The notes: generated from the sequence alone by a model not told the origin. Positions 54,197 to 63,960 are shown, counted from the first letter of the stretch. The stretch is 64,000 nt of DNA from Candidatus Chlamydia sanziniae (GCF_001653975.1 NZ_CP014639.1:620001-684000), one strand, 5' to 3'. Translations and numbers: made by a program.

Positions 54197-57100
54197 ATGG
54201 TTGAAGTTAAAGAAAAGCATTATACCATTGTCAAACGTAACGGCATGTTTGTCCCATTTAATCAAGATAGAATTTCTCAGGCTTTGGAAGCTGCTTTTCG
54301 GGGTACACGTAGCTTGGAGAACAACTCTCCGTTGCCCAAAGATTTAGAAAAATCCATTTCCGAGATTACTCATAAAGTAGTTAAGGAAGTTTTAGCAAAA
54401 ATTACAGAAGGTCAAGTAGTTACTGTAGAGAGAATACAAGATATCGTTGAAAGCCAACTTTATGTCTGTGGCTTGCAAGATATAGCTCGTGATTATATCA
54501 TTTATAGAGACCAGCATAAAGAACAACGTGGGGATTTGCGATGCAGTATCTCCATCATTCGCAGAGATAAGACTTGCGTGAAATTTAATCCTATGAAAAT
54601 TTCCGCAGCCCTAGAAAAGGCTTTTAGAGCGACTCTCCAAGTCGAAGGAATAACTCCAACATCAATACTCTCCGAAATTAATGAACTCACTCTGAAGATC
54701 GTACAAGATATTCTCTCCTTGGATACAGAAAAAGGAATGAATATTGAGTTAATCCAAGATATCGTGGAAAAACAACTTATGGTTGCTGGATATTATGATG
54801 TTGCTAAAAACTATATTTTATATAGAGAAGCACGTGCGCGTGTGCGTGAACAAAAACACCAAGATCAAGATATAAAAGAAGACTCTTCTTCTGAAGAGGA
54901 ATCTTACTATGTGCAGAAAGCAGATGGTGGCGCGTATTCTCTTACCAAAACAGATTTACACAAACATTTTGTCCGGGCATGTAAACGGTTCCCAAAAACA
55001 ACAAATGCCCAAGTCCTTACGGATATGGCATTCGTGAATTTTTATTCAGGAATCAAAGAGTCTGAAGTTTCCATAGCTTGCATTATGGCTGCGCGTGCCA
55101 ATATTGAAAAAGAACCTGACTACGCATTTGTTGCTGCAGATTTACTTATGGACATTGTTTATCAAGAAACTTTGGGTTATAACGCACTAACACCGAATTT
55201 AGAAGAAAAGCATAAACAATATTTTAAAGAATACATTTTGAATGGTGATCATTATCGCTTAAGTCCCTTGTTAAAAGAGTACGACCTTGATGTTTTGGCA
55301 GAGGCTTTAGATCTATCCAGAGATTTAAAGTTTGCTTACATGGGTATTCAAAATCTCTATGATCGTTATTTTAATCAGCACAAAAATCGTCGTCTAGAAA
55401 CAGCACAGATTTTTTGGATGCGTGTTGCTATGGGATTGGCTTTGAACGAAGGAGAAGACAAAAATCAATGGGCCATTACTTTCTATCATTTGTTTTCTAC
55501 TTTCCGTTATACGCCAGCTACGCCTACATTGTTTAACTCTGGTATGCATCATTCGCAGTTAAGTTCATGCTATCTTTCCACTGTCAAAGATGATCTTACT
55601 CATATTTATAAAGTCATTTCTGACAATGCCTTGCTTTCTAAATGGGCAGGAGGAATTGGTAATGATTGGACGAATGTACGCGCTACAGGAGCTTTAATTA
55701 AAGGTACTAATGGAAAAAGTCAGGGAGTTATTCCTTTTATTAAAGTGGCAAACGATACTGCCATTGCTGTAAATCAAGGAGGTAAACGTAAAGGAGCCAT
55801 GTGCGTCTATTTAGAGAATTGGCACCTAGATTATGAAGACTTCTTAGAGTTACGTAAAAATACAGGAGATGAACGTCGACGTGCTCATGACATTAACACT
55901 GCAAGTTGGATTCCTGATTTATTTTTCAAAAGATTAGAGCAAAAAGGAATGTGGACTCTTTTTAGCCCAGATGAAGTTCCAGGATTACACGAAGCTTACG
56001 GTATAGCATTTGAAAAGCTTTATGAAAAATATGAACATAAAGCTGAAATAGGAGAAATTCGCTTATATAAGAAAGTAGAAGCCGAAGTGTTATGGCGTAA
56101 AATGCTAAGCATGCTCTATGAAACAGGTCATCCTTGGATTACGTTTAAAGATCCTTCTAACATCCGCTCACAACAAGATCACGTAGGCGTTGTACGTTGC
56201 TCCAATCTCTGTACCGAAATTCTGTTAAATTGTTCTGAATCTGAAACAGCAGTCTGCAATTTAGGAGCAGTCAATTTAGTAGAACATATTCAAGATGGAA
56301 AACTCAATGAAGAGAAACTCAGGGAAACAATTTCTCTAGGTGTCCGTGTTTTAGATAATGTTATCGATCTAAACTACTATCCTACCCCTGAAGCCTCACA
56401 AGCAAATCTCTCTCATAGAGCGGTAGGCCTGAGCATAATGGGCTTTCAAGATGCACTTTACAAGTTAAATATTAGTTATGCATCCCAAAAAGCTGTGGAA
56501 TTTTCTGATGAATGTGCAGAGTTAGTAGCTTATTATGCTATTCTATCTTCGAGTTTGCTTGCAAAAGAACGAGGTACGTATTCTTCATACAAAGGCTCAA
56601 AATGGGATCGTGGTTATCTGCCTATAGATACTCTAGAGCTTCTTAAACAAGCTCGAGGCGAGGAAAATGTTCTGGTAGACACTTCATCTAGAAAAGATTG
56701 GACTCCCATACGCGAGTCTATACGTACTTATGGTATGAGAAATAGTCATGTCATGACTATTGCTCCCACAGCAACAATTTCAAATATTATTGGAGTTACC
56801 CAATCCATAGAGCCTACCTATAAACATCTATTTGTAAAATCTAATCTTTCTGGTGAATTTACCATTCCCAATGTCTACCTAATTAAAAAACTAAAAGAAT
56901 TAGGGTTATGGGATGAAGATATGTTGGATGATCTTAAATATTTTGATGGATCCTTGTTGGAAATCGAAAGAATTCCTGACGCTTTAAAAAAGCTTTTTCC
57001 TACAGCATTCGAGATAGAACCTGAATGGATCATAGAATGTGCATCTCGAAGGCAGAAATGGATAGATATGGGAATTGCTTTAAACTTATATCTGGCTGAA

Positions 57101-57340
57101 CCTAATGGGAAAAAACTCTCCAATATGTATTTAACTGCTTGGAAAAAAGGATTGAAAACAACATATTATCTAAGATCTTCAGCAGCAACATCTGTCGAAA
57201 AATCTTTTACGGATATTAATAAGCGGGGGATCCAACCTCGTTGGATGAAAAGTAAATCTGCCTCTACAGGTATTGTAGTGGAAAGAACAGCAAAACCTTC
57301 TGTTTGTTCGATAGAAACTGGTTGCGAATCTTGTCAATAA
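54197..57340 (+). CDS. nrdA: Ribonucleoside-diphosphate reductase alpha subunit (class I)
   Basis: NrdA reduces ribonucleotides to deoxyribonucleotides. From ATG 54197, which follows AGGGAG, the protein is 1047 residues, a length I recall for C. trachomatis NrdA. It carries two clear ATP-cone domains (~8-105 with IVKRNGMFVPFNQDRISQAL, and ~117-211 with IIRRDKTCVKFNPMKISAAL) and a third weaker one (~236-325), joined by an acidic linker. Active-site features include LSSCYL, the NLCTE motif (Asn-x-Cys-x-Glu), and the C-terminal redox pair CESC. The in-frame ATG at 54146 would add 17 residues and is less likely. nrdB follows after 18 bases. Confidence 0.96.
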   Translation: MVEVKEKHYTIVKRNGMFVPFNQDRISQALEAAFRGTRSLENNSPLPKDLEKSISEITHKVVKEVLAKITEGQVVTVERIQDIVESQLYVCGLQDIARDYIIYRDQHKEQRGDLRCSISIIRRDKTCVKFNPMKISAALEKAFRATLQVEGITPTSILSEINELTLKIVQDILSLDTEKGMNIELIQDIVEKQLMVAGYYDVAKNYILYREARARVREQKHQDQDIKEDSSSEEESYYVQKADGGAYSLTKTDLHKHFVRACKRFPKTTNAQVLTDMAFVNFYSGIKESEVSIACIMAARANIEKEPDYAFVAADLLMDIVYQETLGYNALTPNLEEKHKQYFKEYILNGDHYRLSPLLKEYDLDVLAEALDLSRDLKFAYMGIQNLYDRYFNQHKNRRLETAQIFWMRVAMGLALNEGEDKNQWAITFYHLFSTFRYTPATPTLFNSGMHHSQLSSCYLSTVKDDLTHIYKVISDNALLSKWAGGIGNDWTNVRATGALIKGTNGKSQGVIPFIKVANDTAIAVNQGGKRKGAMCVYLENWHLDYEDFLELRKNTGDERRRAHDINTASWIPDLFFKRLEQKGMWTLFSPDEVPGLHEAYGIAFEKLYEKYEHKAEIGEIRLYKKVEAEVLWRKMLSMLYETGHPWITFKDPSNIRSQQDHVGVVRCSNLCTEILLNCSESETAVCNLGAVNLVEHIQDGKLNEEKLRETISLGVRVLDNVIDLNYYPTPEASQANLSHRAVGLSIMGFQDALYKLNISYASQKAVEFSDECAELVAYYAILSSSLLAKERGTYSSYKGSKWDRGYLPIDTLELLKQARGEENVLVDTSSRKDWTPIRESIRTYGMRNSHVMTIAPTATISNIIGVTQSIEPTYKHLFVKSNLSGEFTIPNVYLIKKLKELGLWDEDMLDDLKYFDGSLLEIERIPDALKKLFPTAFEIEPEWIIECASRRQKWIDMGIALNLYLAEPNGKKLSNMYLTAWKKGLKTTYYLRSSAATSVEKSFTDINKRGIQPRWMKSKSASTGIVVERTAKPSVCSIETGCESCQ

Positions 57341-57358
57341 AAAAGAGAAGGATACACA

Positions 57359-58399
57359 ATGGAAGCAGATCTTTTAGATGGAAGACTTAAACGTGTACAA
57401 TTAAATAGCAAAGGTCTTGTAAACTGCAATCAGGTAGACGTAAATCAACTTGTCCCAATTAAATATCAATGGGCTTGGGAGCATTATCTTAATGGTTGTG
57501 CGAATAATTGGATGCCTACAGAAGTCCCTATGGCTAAGGATATCGAATTATGGAAATCCGACCAGTTATCAGAAGATGAACGTAGAGTCATTTTGTTAAA
57601 TCTAGGGTTTTTTAGCACAGCAGAAAGTCTCGTAGGCAATAATATTGTTCTAGCTATTTTTAAACATATTACCAACCCTGAGGCCAGGCAGTATCTTCTT
57701 CGTCAAGCTTTCGAAGAGGCCGTTCACACCCATACGTTTCTTTATATTTGTGAATCCCTAGGATTAGATGAAGGAGAAATCTTTAATGCTTATAATGAAC
57801 GGGCTTCTATCAAAGCTAAAGATGATTTTCAAATGACTTTGACTGTAGATGTACTGGAACCTAACTTTTCCACAGAATCTTTGGAAGGTCTTAGACAATT
57901 TATTAAGAATCTCGTTGGGTATTATATCATTATGGAAGGAATCTTCTTCTATAGCGGTTTTGTCATGATCCTTTCGTTTCATCGTCAGAATAAAATGACC
58001 GGAATAGGGGAGCAATACCAATACATCCTGAGAGACGAAACCATTCATTTAAATTTTGGGATAGATCTTATCAATGGTATCAAAGAAGAAAACCCCGATC
58101 TATGGACTAAAGAATTGCAGGAAGAAATTGTCGCTCTTATTAAAGAGTCCGTAGAACTCGAAATTGAATACGCTAAGGACTGTCTCCCTCGTGGTATTTT
58201 GGGGTTAAAATCCTCAATGTTTATAGATTATGTCCGTCACATTGCAGACCGTCGTTTGGAAAGAATTGGTCTAAAACCTATATATCATGCGAAAAACCCT
58301 TTTCCATGGATGAGTGAGACTATAGATCTGAATAAAGAAAAGAATTTTTTTGAAACACGAGTTATTGAGTATCAGACATCAGGAAACCTAAGCTGGTAA
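57359..58399 (+). CDS. nrdB: Ribonucleoside-diphosphate reductase beta subunit, class Ic
   Basis: NrdB holds the metal centre that starts catalysis. The 346 residues keep all six metal ligands: Glu89, Glu120, His123, Glu193, Glu227 and His230. Residue 127, the radical Tyr in class Ia enzymes, is Phe (in AVHTHTF), and Tyr222 needed for radical transfer is present. This is the class Ic form known from C. trachomatis, which uses a Mn(IV)/Fe(III) centre in place of the tyrosyl radical. Operon with nrdA. Confidence 0.97.
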   Translation: MEADLLDGRLKRVQLNSKGLVNCNQVDVNQLVPIKYQWAWEHYLNGCANNWMPTEVPMAKDIELWKSDQLSEDERRVILLNLGFFSTAESLVGNNIVLAIFKHITNPEARQYLLRQAFEEAVHTHTFLYICESLGLDEGEIFNAYNERASIKAKDDFQMTLTVDVLEPNFSTESLEGLRQFIKNLVGYYIIMEGIFFYSGFVMILSFHRQNKMTGIGEQYQYILRDETIHLNFGIDLINGIKEENPDLWTKELQEEIVALIKESVELEIEYAKDCLPRGILGLKSSMFIDYVRHIADRRLERIGLKPIYHAKNPFPWMSETIDLNKEKNFFETRVIEYQTSGNLSW

Positions 58400-58527
58400 C
58401 GGCTTTATATGGGTAGAATCTACTTGATGGAGGATTTTTCTTCAATTTTCTCATAAGAAAGTCTTTAGAGAAAACAGCCAGAGTTTTTATCATTTCTCAA
58501 TAGTATTGAAAATGTTGTTTTCCTCTT

Positions 58528-59205
58528 ATGAAACCGAGACATTTAAAAGCGCCTTTTTTGTGGCAAGAACGTCGTCCTTGTATACAAGACGGCATTCTCT
58601 ATGTTCCTAATTATTATTTTGAACATGAACTGTTCTCTGCAAACTGTTGGCGAAAATTTTTGGGGAACAATGTTTCTATAGCATGTGAACTGTGCTCAGG
58701 AAATGGTGATTGGGTCGTGGCTCAAGCAAAACAAAATCCTGAAACACATTGGATAGCAGTGGAGCAGCGTTTTGATAGAGTAAGAAAAATTTGGTCAAAG
58801 ATGACCAATTATCATATCCATAACTTAAGAATTGTTTGTGGAACAGCACAAACTTTTTTTCGTTATTACGTTCCTTCTACAGCCTTAGAACATATTGTTG
58901 TAAATTTTCCAGACCCTTGGCCAAAGTCTCGTCATCACAAACACCGCCTTTTTCAACCCGCATTTGTACAGGAAATTTTTAGGGTTTTACAAGACTCCGC
59001 AGTACTCGCGTTGGCCACAGATCATAGAGGTTACTTAGAAGAAGCCATAGAAGTTATAAAAATTAATCTAATGCCAGTAATAAAAACACCACATTATCAA
59101 AAGATAATAGGGAATTATGGAGAGTCGTGGTTTGAAAAACTCTGGAGAGAAAAAGGAGAAGAAATTTTTTACACAGAATTTGTAAAGAAACTGGGATATA
59201 GCTGA
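58528..59205 (+). CDS. trmB: tRNA (guanine-N7-)-methyltransferase
   Basis: TrmB methylates G46 in the variable loop of tRNAs. The 225 residues contain the SAM-binding motif CELCSGNGDWVVAQA, the EQRFDRVRK segment, and the family hallmark FPDPWPKSRHHKHRL. The last 14 bases overlap the antisense tRNA-Val gene. Confidence 0.94.
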   Translation: MKPRHLKAPFLWQERRPCIQDGILYVPNYYFEHELFSANCWRKFLGNNVSIACELCSGNGDWVVAQAKQNPETHWIAVEQRFDRVRKIWSKMTNYHIHNLRIVCGTAQTFFRYYVPSTALEHIVVNFPDPWPKSRHHKHRLFQPAFVQEIFRVLQDSAVLALATDHRGYLEEAIEVIKINLMPVIKTPHYQKIIGNYGESWFEKLWREKGEEIFYTEFVKKLGYS

Positions 59206-59265
59206 CTTGAACAGCTGACCTTCACGATGTCAACGTGACGCTCTAACCAACTGAGCTAATACCCC
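59192..59265 (-). tRNA. tRNA-Val (anticodon GAC)
   Basis: Read on the minus strand: acceptor GGGGTAT/ATATCCC with discriminator A; D-arm AGCTCAGTTGGTTAGAGC; anticodon stem TCACG/CGTGA, loop TTGACAT, anticodon GAC; variable loop AGGTC; T-arm AGCTG/CAGCT with TTCAAGT. 74 bases, no encoded CCA. The 3' end overlaps trmB by 14 bases in antisense. Confidence 0.96.
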
Positions 59266-59277
59266 AAATCTGGCACT

Positions 59278-59306
59278 ATGGTATCTAGAAGATAGTATCT
59301 TGGCAA
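59278..59306 (-). promoter_or_regulatory. Candidate promoter of tRNA-Val
   Basis: On the minus strand TTGCCA (59306-59301), a 17-base spacer and TACCAT (59283-59278), 12 bases before the tRNA 5' end. Confidence 0.45.
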
Positions 59307-59317
59307 TAGGCTTGTTC

Positions 59318-59908
59318 ATGTTTAAACGACCAACTTTATTCACTGGGAATATGGTACATCTATCTCATCAGATTTTTCGTGAAATTATAGTTCCTGGAGA
59401 TATCGTTATTGATGCTACCTGCGGCAATGGTAAAGATAGTGTGGTTTTAGCACAGCTACTCCAAGGGGCAGGTAAACTCGTTGCCTATGACCTCCAAAAG
59501 AAAGCCTTAGAAAATGCTTCGGCGCTTTTTCAAAAATGTCTTTCGCATAAAGAGAGGGCAATTATCGAATTAAAAAAAACCTCTCATGAAAAGATTTCAG
59601 AACAGGGAGCAAAGCTCATACATTACAATCTCGGTTATCTTCCTAAAGGAAATAAAGCAATCACAACCTTAGAAACAACAACAAAAGCAAGTTTAGAACG
59701 TGCCTTCAACTTAGTTGCACTCCAAGGTTTGATTACTGTTGTGAGTTATCCTGGACATGAAGAAGGAGAAAAAGAAACTGTAACTCTTAAATTCTTAGCA
59801 GAACGCCTAGACCCAGCATTTTGGCAAGTGAGCTTATTTTATGTTATGAACCGAAATAAAGCACCGCATTTATTTGTATTTCAATCTCTTAAAAAGATGG
59901 TGGGTTAG
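59318..59908 (+). CDS. SAM-dependent methyltransferase, rRNA methylase-like (CT830-like)
   Basis: A 196-residue class I methyltransferase. The SAM loop is [16 protein letters not shown] at about residues 29-44, followed by [22 protein letters not shown] resembles the NPPY-type region, and [11 protein letters not shown] and [11 protein letters not shown] complete the family pattern (YtqB-like putative rRNA methylases). YtqB relatives are now linked to thiouridine tRNA modification, so the substrate is uncertain. ATG 59318 is chosen with AGG upstream; a TTG at 59300 is in frame. Its end overlaps murB by four bases. Confidence 0.82.
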   Translation: MFKRPTLFTGNMVHLSHQIFREIIVPGDIVIDATCGNGKDSVVLAQLLQGAGKLVAYDLQKKALENASALFQKCLSHKERAIIELKKTSHEKISEQGAKLIHYNLGYLPKGNKAITTLETTTKASLERAFNLVALQGLITVVSYPGHEEGEKETVTLKFLAERLDPAFWQVSLFYVMNRNKAPHLFVFQSLKKMVG

Positions 59909-60798
59909 GAAGGCAAACGATAAGGAATAATACGAATTTCTTTTTTGAGATCTATGCCACGAGTTTTTAAAGTAGATTGAATGACCTGTATCAACTCTAT
60001 AACTTCTTGTGCAGTCGCTCTTCCGGTATTTACAATAAAATTGCCGTGCAGTTGAGATACCTGTGCACCTCCTACACTCAATCCCTTCAACCCCGCTTCG
60101 TCAATAAGTTTTCCTGCAGAAATTCCTTGGGGATTACGAAAAATACAGCCTGCTGAAAACTGTGTATAAGGCTGAGTTGATAAGCGATGTTGAAGAGAAC
60201 ATTTGGATTGATAGAAAGCAGAGGGGTCTTTAGAAAGCTCAAAAGTTGCTGATAAAATAAACTCTCGATTGCTATGAAAACGTGACGATCGATAGCTAAA
60301 TTCTAGCTTATCCGACGTGTAAGATTGAATTTCTCCTTGAGCATTAATCGTTTCTACATGCTTAACCACAGAAGCTACCTCGTGTTTTAGAGTGCCAGCA
60401 TTCATAAATATAGCGCCTCCAACAGAACCAGGAATTCCTATGGCAAACTCTAATCCAGAATACCCATGGCAAATGGTAGATTTACCTAAAGCAGAAAAAG
60501 AAAGTCCGGAATAAGCTTTAACATAATTATCAGACAGGAATTCTTTACCGTGGATTGCATTATAAAGAACAAAACCATCGAATCCCCGATCATCAAATAG
60601 ACAATTTGATCCTTTGCCTAGGATGATAAATGGGTAGTCTATAAGATTTAAAAAACGAATCACCTCACATGCTTCATCAACAGAATACACCGCTTTAAAA
60701 TAATTTGCCGGCCCTCCGATGCGAAATGTAGAGTACTTATTTAGCCAAACACTGCGGCGGACAGAAAAAGGAAAATGTAGGGTAGAAAGTTCTTTCAC
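59905..60798 (-). CDS. murB: UDP-N-acetylenolpyruvoylglucosamine reductase
   Basis: MurB makes UDP-MurNAc with NADPH and FAD. The 297 residues form the short type II class. FAD-binding parts are [16 protein letters not shown] and [17 protein letters not shown]; substrate and catalytic parts are [36 protein letters not shown] and LHGNFIVN. It lies 20 bases after nusB on the same strand. Confidence 0.95.
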   Translation of the reverse strand: MKELSTLHFPFSVRRSVWLNKYSTFRIGGPANYFKAVYSVDEACEVIRFLNLIDYPFIILGKGSNCLFDDRGFDGFVLYNAIHGKEFLSDNYVKAYSGLSFSALGKSTICHGYSGLEFAIGIPGSVGGAIFMNAGTLKHEVASVVKHVETINAQGEIQSYTSDKLEFSYRSSRFHSNREFILSATFELSKDPSAFYQSKCSLQHRLSTQPYTQFSAGCIFRNPQGISAGKLIDEAGLKGLSVGGAQVSQLHGNFIVNTGRATAQEVIELIQVIQSTLKTRGIDLKKEIRIIPYRLPS

Positions 60799-60818
60799 TT
60801 TTGAGAATCTCTCAAATA

Positions 60819-61322
60819 TTAATTAGCTGGGCAGCAAATTAAGGAGCTGTCAATATACAGGGTAGGTTTGGGTAGATTAAAGATATCATTTAAAACTGCG
60901 TGAATAAACGGACAAGCTTCTAAATAACTAAATTTTTTAATCAGACGAATAGCTTCTGCAATTAGAATCGCAGCTTGGATAGGTTGACCGTAAAAATATT
61001 CAAATAGAGTAAGTTGTAAAATATTTTTTTCCATCAAGTTAAGTTTTTCAAAAGACTTGCTTTTAATAACACTACGAATAAGTAGATCCAATTGAGGCGC
61101 TTTTTCTAAAATTTGTTTTGCATAATTTAAAGCAGCAAGAACATGTTTTTGAGCTACAGCAGCCTCTGTCATTAACAGATGCACTAAATTGTCTTCTGTT
61201 GAAGGAGCCATATCTAAGGCATAGAGCATCTGCAGTATAATTTCTCGCATTTTTTGTTGCGGCAATGCTCGTGAAAGCGAAACATAGGACCCTAAAGATT
61301 TTTCAGGAGTCGGTGTAACCAT
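60819..61322 (-). CDS. nusB: Transcription antitermination factor NusB
   Basis: NusB works with S10 (NusE) at boxA sites during rRNA transcription. From ATG 61322 the protein is 167 residues, all helical. Visible family parts are [30 protein letters not shown], and [17 protein letters not shown] seven to eight bases upstream supports this ATG over a GTG three codons earlier. Probably co-transcribed with murB. Confidence 0.9.
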   Translation of the reverse strand: MVTPTPEKSLGSYVSLSRALPQQKMREIILQMLYALDMAPSTEDNLVHLLMTEAAVAQKHVLAALNYAKQILEKAPQLDLLIRSVIKSKSFEKLNLMEKNILQLTLFEYFYGQPIQAAILIAEAIRLIKKFSYLEACPFIHAVLNDIFNLPKPTLYIDSSLICCPAN

Positions 61323-61636
61323 GATGAACACCTAAAAAGTAATTAAAGATACCAATTCAGCTGCTAAGGAGGTCCTTAACTAGATAGTTATGAAGAGAAA
61401 ATAAGAGTATCTATTAGAAAGTTTTAATTGCAACAAAAAATTCTTAATTCAAAAAAACATATTTTTTTGAGACTGACGGCTTATTTCTTGCTAAAAAAAA
61501 GGAAAAAGTTTTGTTATTCTGAGATTTTTTTTAATTTACCGCAGAATCTAGAGTTGTCTTCAAAGAGGGGGATTTCCGTTGCTTTTCTTTTTACAATACC
61601 CTAAGATAACGTTCCTCTTGTCTAGATAGGTAGAAG
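61323..61636. other. Divergent intergenic region nusB-infC
   Basis: About 314 bases, AT-rich, with A-runs and T-runs. It contains the infC promoter candidate at its right end. No gene is supported here; the short leader ORF starts just after it. Confidence 0.5.
61579..61607 (+). promoter_or_regulatory. Candidate promoter of infC operon
   Basis: TTGCTT (61579-61584), 17-base spacer and TAAGAT (61602-61607). A start near 61614 would leave about 23 bases before the leader ORF. Confidence 0.4.
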
Positions 61637-61711
61637 ATGGTTAATGTTCCTTCTCTGGGAGAAATAGTGGCCTGTGATTACGGTGATCGTGTTAAAGAGA
61701 AATCGGGATAG
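61637..61711 (+). CDS. Candidate 24-codon leader ORF before infC
   Basis: ATG 61637 to TAG 61711, preceded by AGG six bases upstream. The peptide begins MVNVPSLGEIVACDYG. It is in the same frame as infC and its stop is three bases before the infC GTG, so ribosomes finishing it could restart on infC. It may regulate infC or be an untranslated chance frame; the CDYGDR part slightly recalls the start of YqgF/RuvX nucleases, so a relic is also possible. Confidence 0.35.
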   Translation: MVNVPSLGEIVACDYGDRVKEKSG

Positions 61712-61714
61712 AGT

Positions 61715-62275
61715 GTGGCATTAAATTTCAAAATCAATAGGCAAATACGAGCTTCTAAAGTCCGTTTGATTGGTTCCGATGGTGAGCAATTAGGGATACT
61801 CAGTATTAAAGATGCTTTTGAATTGGCAAAAGAAGCCGGTCTGGATTTAGTGGAAGTCGCTTCAAATAGCGAGCCTCCTGTGTGTAAGGTCATGGATTAT
61901 GGTAAATACCGCTATGATTTAACAAAAAAGGAAAAGGATAGTAAAAAAGCACAACACCAGGTGCGTGTTAAAGAGGTAAAACTTAAGCCAAACATTGATG
62001 ACAATGACTTTTTAACTAAACTAAAGCAAGCGCGTTCTTTTATTGAAAAGGGAAATAAAGTAAAAATCACATGTATATTCCGAGGTCGAGAATTAGCTTA
62101 TCCAGAACATGGTTTTAAAATTGTTCAAAAAATGAGTCAAAGTTTGGAAGATATCGGTTTTATCGAAGCAGAGCCTAAATTAGCCGGCCGTTCTTTAATT
62201 TGTGTAGTTGCTCCAGGAACAGTAAAAACAAAGAAAAAACAGGAAAAGTCTTATGCCCAAGATGAAAAGCAATAA
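61715..62275 (+). CDS. infC: Translation initiation factor IF-3
   Basis: IF-3 checks start-codon pairing on the 30S subunit. From GTG 61715 the protein has 186 residues: N-domain ([48 protein letters not shown]), a Lys-rich linker, and C-domain ([29 protein letters not shown]). The ribosome binding site is weak, which fits coupling to the short leader ORF upstream. The end overlaps rpmI by 23 bases. It starts the infC-rpmI-rplT-pheS run. Confidence 0.95.
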   Translation: MALNFKINRQIRASKVRLIGSDGEQLGILSIKDAFELAKEAGLDLVEVASNSEPPVCKVMDYGKYRYDLTKKEKDSKKAQHQVRVKEVKLKPNIDDNDFLTKLKQARSFIEKGNKVKITCIFRGRELAYPEHGFKIVQKMSQSLEDIGFIEAEPKLAGRSLICVVAPGTVKTKKKQEKSYAQDEKQ

Positions 62276-62447
62276 ATCTGTGGCCGCACGTTTTAAATTG
62301 ACGGGTTCAGGCCAGTTAAAAAGAAATCGTCCAGGGAAGAGACATAAATTGTCGAAAAAGTCTTCACAGCAAAAACGTAACTTATCGAAGCAACCTTTAG
62401 TAGATCAAGGTCAGGTAGGTATGTATAAGCGCATGATGTTTGTCTAA
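62253..62447 (+). CDS. rpmI: 50S ribosomal protein L35
   Basis: 64 residues, starting [19 protein letters not shown], very basic, typical bL35. Its start lies inside the end of infC (23-base overlap), suggesting coupled translation; AGGAAA lies upstream. rplT follows after 18 bases. Confidence 0.95.
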   Translation: MPKMKSNKSVAARFKLTGSGQLKRNRPGKRHKLSKKSSQQKRNLSKQPLVDQGQVGMYKRMMFV

Positions 62448-62465
62448 CAATAAGGAATTTTAATC

Positions 62466-62831
62466 GTGGTGAGAACAACAGGTTCAGTAGCTTCTAGACG
62501 CCGTCGTAAGCGTATATTAAAACAAGCTAAAGGTTTTTGGGGGGATAGAAAAGGACATATTCGGCAAAGTCACTCTTGCGTGATGAGAGCTATGGCATTT
62601 AATTATATGCATAGAAAAGATCGTAAAGGAGATTTTCGAAGCCTATGGATAATGCGTCTTAATGTGGCTTCAAGAATTCATGGTTTATCTTATAGTCGTT
62701 TAGTCAATGGCTTAAAACTTCTCGGGATTTCTCTAAACAGAAAAATGCTTTCAGAGATGGCTATTCATAACCCAGAATCTTTTGGAGAAATTGCAGCTCA
62801 AGCTAAAATGGCCTTGCAAGCCGCAGTATAG
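62466..62831 (+). CDS. rplT: 50S ribosomal protein L20
   Basis: bL20 is an early assembly protein of the large subunit and in several bacteria represses the infC-rpmI-rplT mRNA. 121 residues, GTG start at 62466 after AAGGAA. N-terminal tail VASRRRRKRILKQAKGFWG, then the globular part with RDFRSLWI-like GDFRSLWIMRLN and YSRLVNGLKLLGI. Confidence 0.95.
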   Translation: MVRTTGSVASRRRRKRILKQAKGFWGDRKGHIRQSHSCVMRAMAFNYMHRKDRKGDFRSLWIMRLNVASRIHGLSYSRLVNGLKLLGISLNRKMLSEMAIHNPESFGEIAAQAKMALQAAV

Positions 62832-62845
62832 GGACAAGGTTTCCT

Positions 62846-63874
62846 ATGAATATTAAAGAGGAACTTGAAATTACAAAACAGCACTTTTGTAATGAGCTGA
62901 ATCAAGTACACTCTTCTAAAGAACTCGCCGATCTTAAAGTGCGGTATTTAGGGAAAAAAGGTGTTTTTCGTAGCTTTACAGAACAGTTAAAAGACTGTTC
63001 GAATCAGGAAGACAAACCTGAATTGGGCGCTTGTATAAATACTTGTAAAACTTACATAACAAATCTTATTGAAAAAAAAAATCAGGAGATTCTCTCTTCA
63101 GAAGAAGCTATAGACTTTTTTCAAGAAAGAATAGATGTCACCCTCCCTGGAGAGCCCCAATGGGTCGGGGGTAGGCATATTATAAAAAAACTTCTAGACG
63201 ATATTGTAGACATATTCGTCCATTTGGGGTTTTCTGTTCGAGAAGCACCTAATATTGAATGCGAAGAGAACAATTTCACTTTCCTTAATTTTACTGAAGA
63301 TCACCCTGCTAGGCAAATGCATGATACATTTTACCTAGATCCAAATACAGTATTAAGGACTCATACTTCTAATGTGCAAGTTCACGAGATTAAAAAACAA
63401 AAACCACCAATAAAAATTGTTGCCCCAGGTGTATGTTTTCGAAATGAAGACATATCTGCACGTTCACACGTGATCTTTCATCAGGTTGAGGCTTTTTATA
63501 TTGATCGTCATGTAACTTTGTCTGATTTGACAGCAACCTTGACAGCTTTTTACCATACCTTCTTTAAAAGAAAAGTAGAACTACGCTTAAGACACAGTTA
63601 TTTTCCCTTTGTTGAGCCTGGTATCGAAGTTGATGTTTCTTGTGAATGTCATGGAACGGGTTGTTCTCTTTGTAAACATACGGGATGGTTAGAAGTCGCT
63701 GGAGCAGGTATGGTCCATCCTCAAGTTTTGCGTAACGGAAATATTGATTCTGAAGTTTATTCAGGGTATGCTATGGGCATGGGAATTGAAAGATTAGCCA
63801 TGCTAAAACATAGAATTCCCGATATCCGTCTTTTTAGTGAAAATGATATAAAATTTTTGCAACAATTCTCTTAA
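62846..63874 (+). CDS. pheS: Phenylalanyl-tRNA synthetase alpha subunit
   Basis: Charges tRNA-Phe with PheT, which is not in this window. The 342 residues have an N-terminal coiled coil (~1-80), class II motif 2 around RTHTSNVQVHEI and CFRNEDISARSHVIFHQVE, and motif 3 GYAMGMGIERLAMLKH. The stop codon is directly followed by the tRNA-Ser gene. Confidence 0.96.
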   Translation: MNIKEELEITKQHFCNELNQVHSSKELADLKVRYLGKKGVFRSFTEQLKDCSNQEDKPELGACINTCKTYITNLIEKKNQEILSSEEAIDFFQERIDVTLPGEPQWVGGRHIIKKLLDDIVDIFVHLGFSVREAPNIECEENNFTFLNFTEDHPARQMHDTFYLDPNTVLRTHTSNVQVHEIKKQKPPIKIVAPGVCFRNEDISARSHVIFHQVEAFYIDRHVTLSDLTATLTAFYHTFFKRKVELRLRHSYFPFVEPGIEVDVSCECHGTGCSLCKHTGWLEVAGAGMVHPQVLRNGNIDSEVYSGYAMGMGIERLAMLKHRIPDIRLFSENDIKFLQQFS

Positions 63875-63959
63875 GGAAGAATGGCAGAGCGGTTTAATGC
63901 ACCTGTCTTGAAAACAGGAGACCTGAAAGGGTCCGGGGGTTCGAATCCCTCTTCTTCCG
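63875..63959 (+). tRNA. tRNA-Ser (anticodon TGA)
   Basis: Class II tRNA of 85 bases with long variable arm: acceptor GGAAGAA/TTCTTCC, discriminator G; anticodon stem CTGT/ACAG around loop with TGA; variable arm GACCTGAAAGGGTC; T-arm GGGGGTTCGAATCCCT. CCA not encoded. It begins at the base right after the pheS stop; a run of seven T follows at 63962-63968. Confidence 0.96.
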
Positions 63960-63960
63960 T

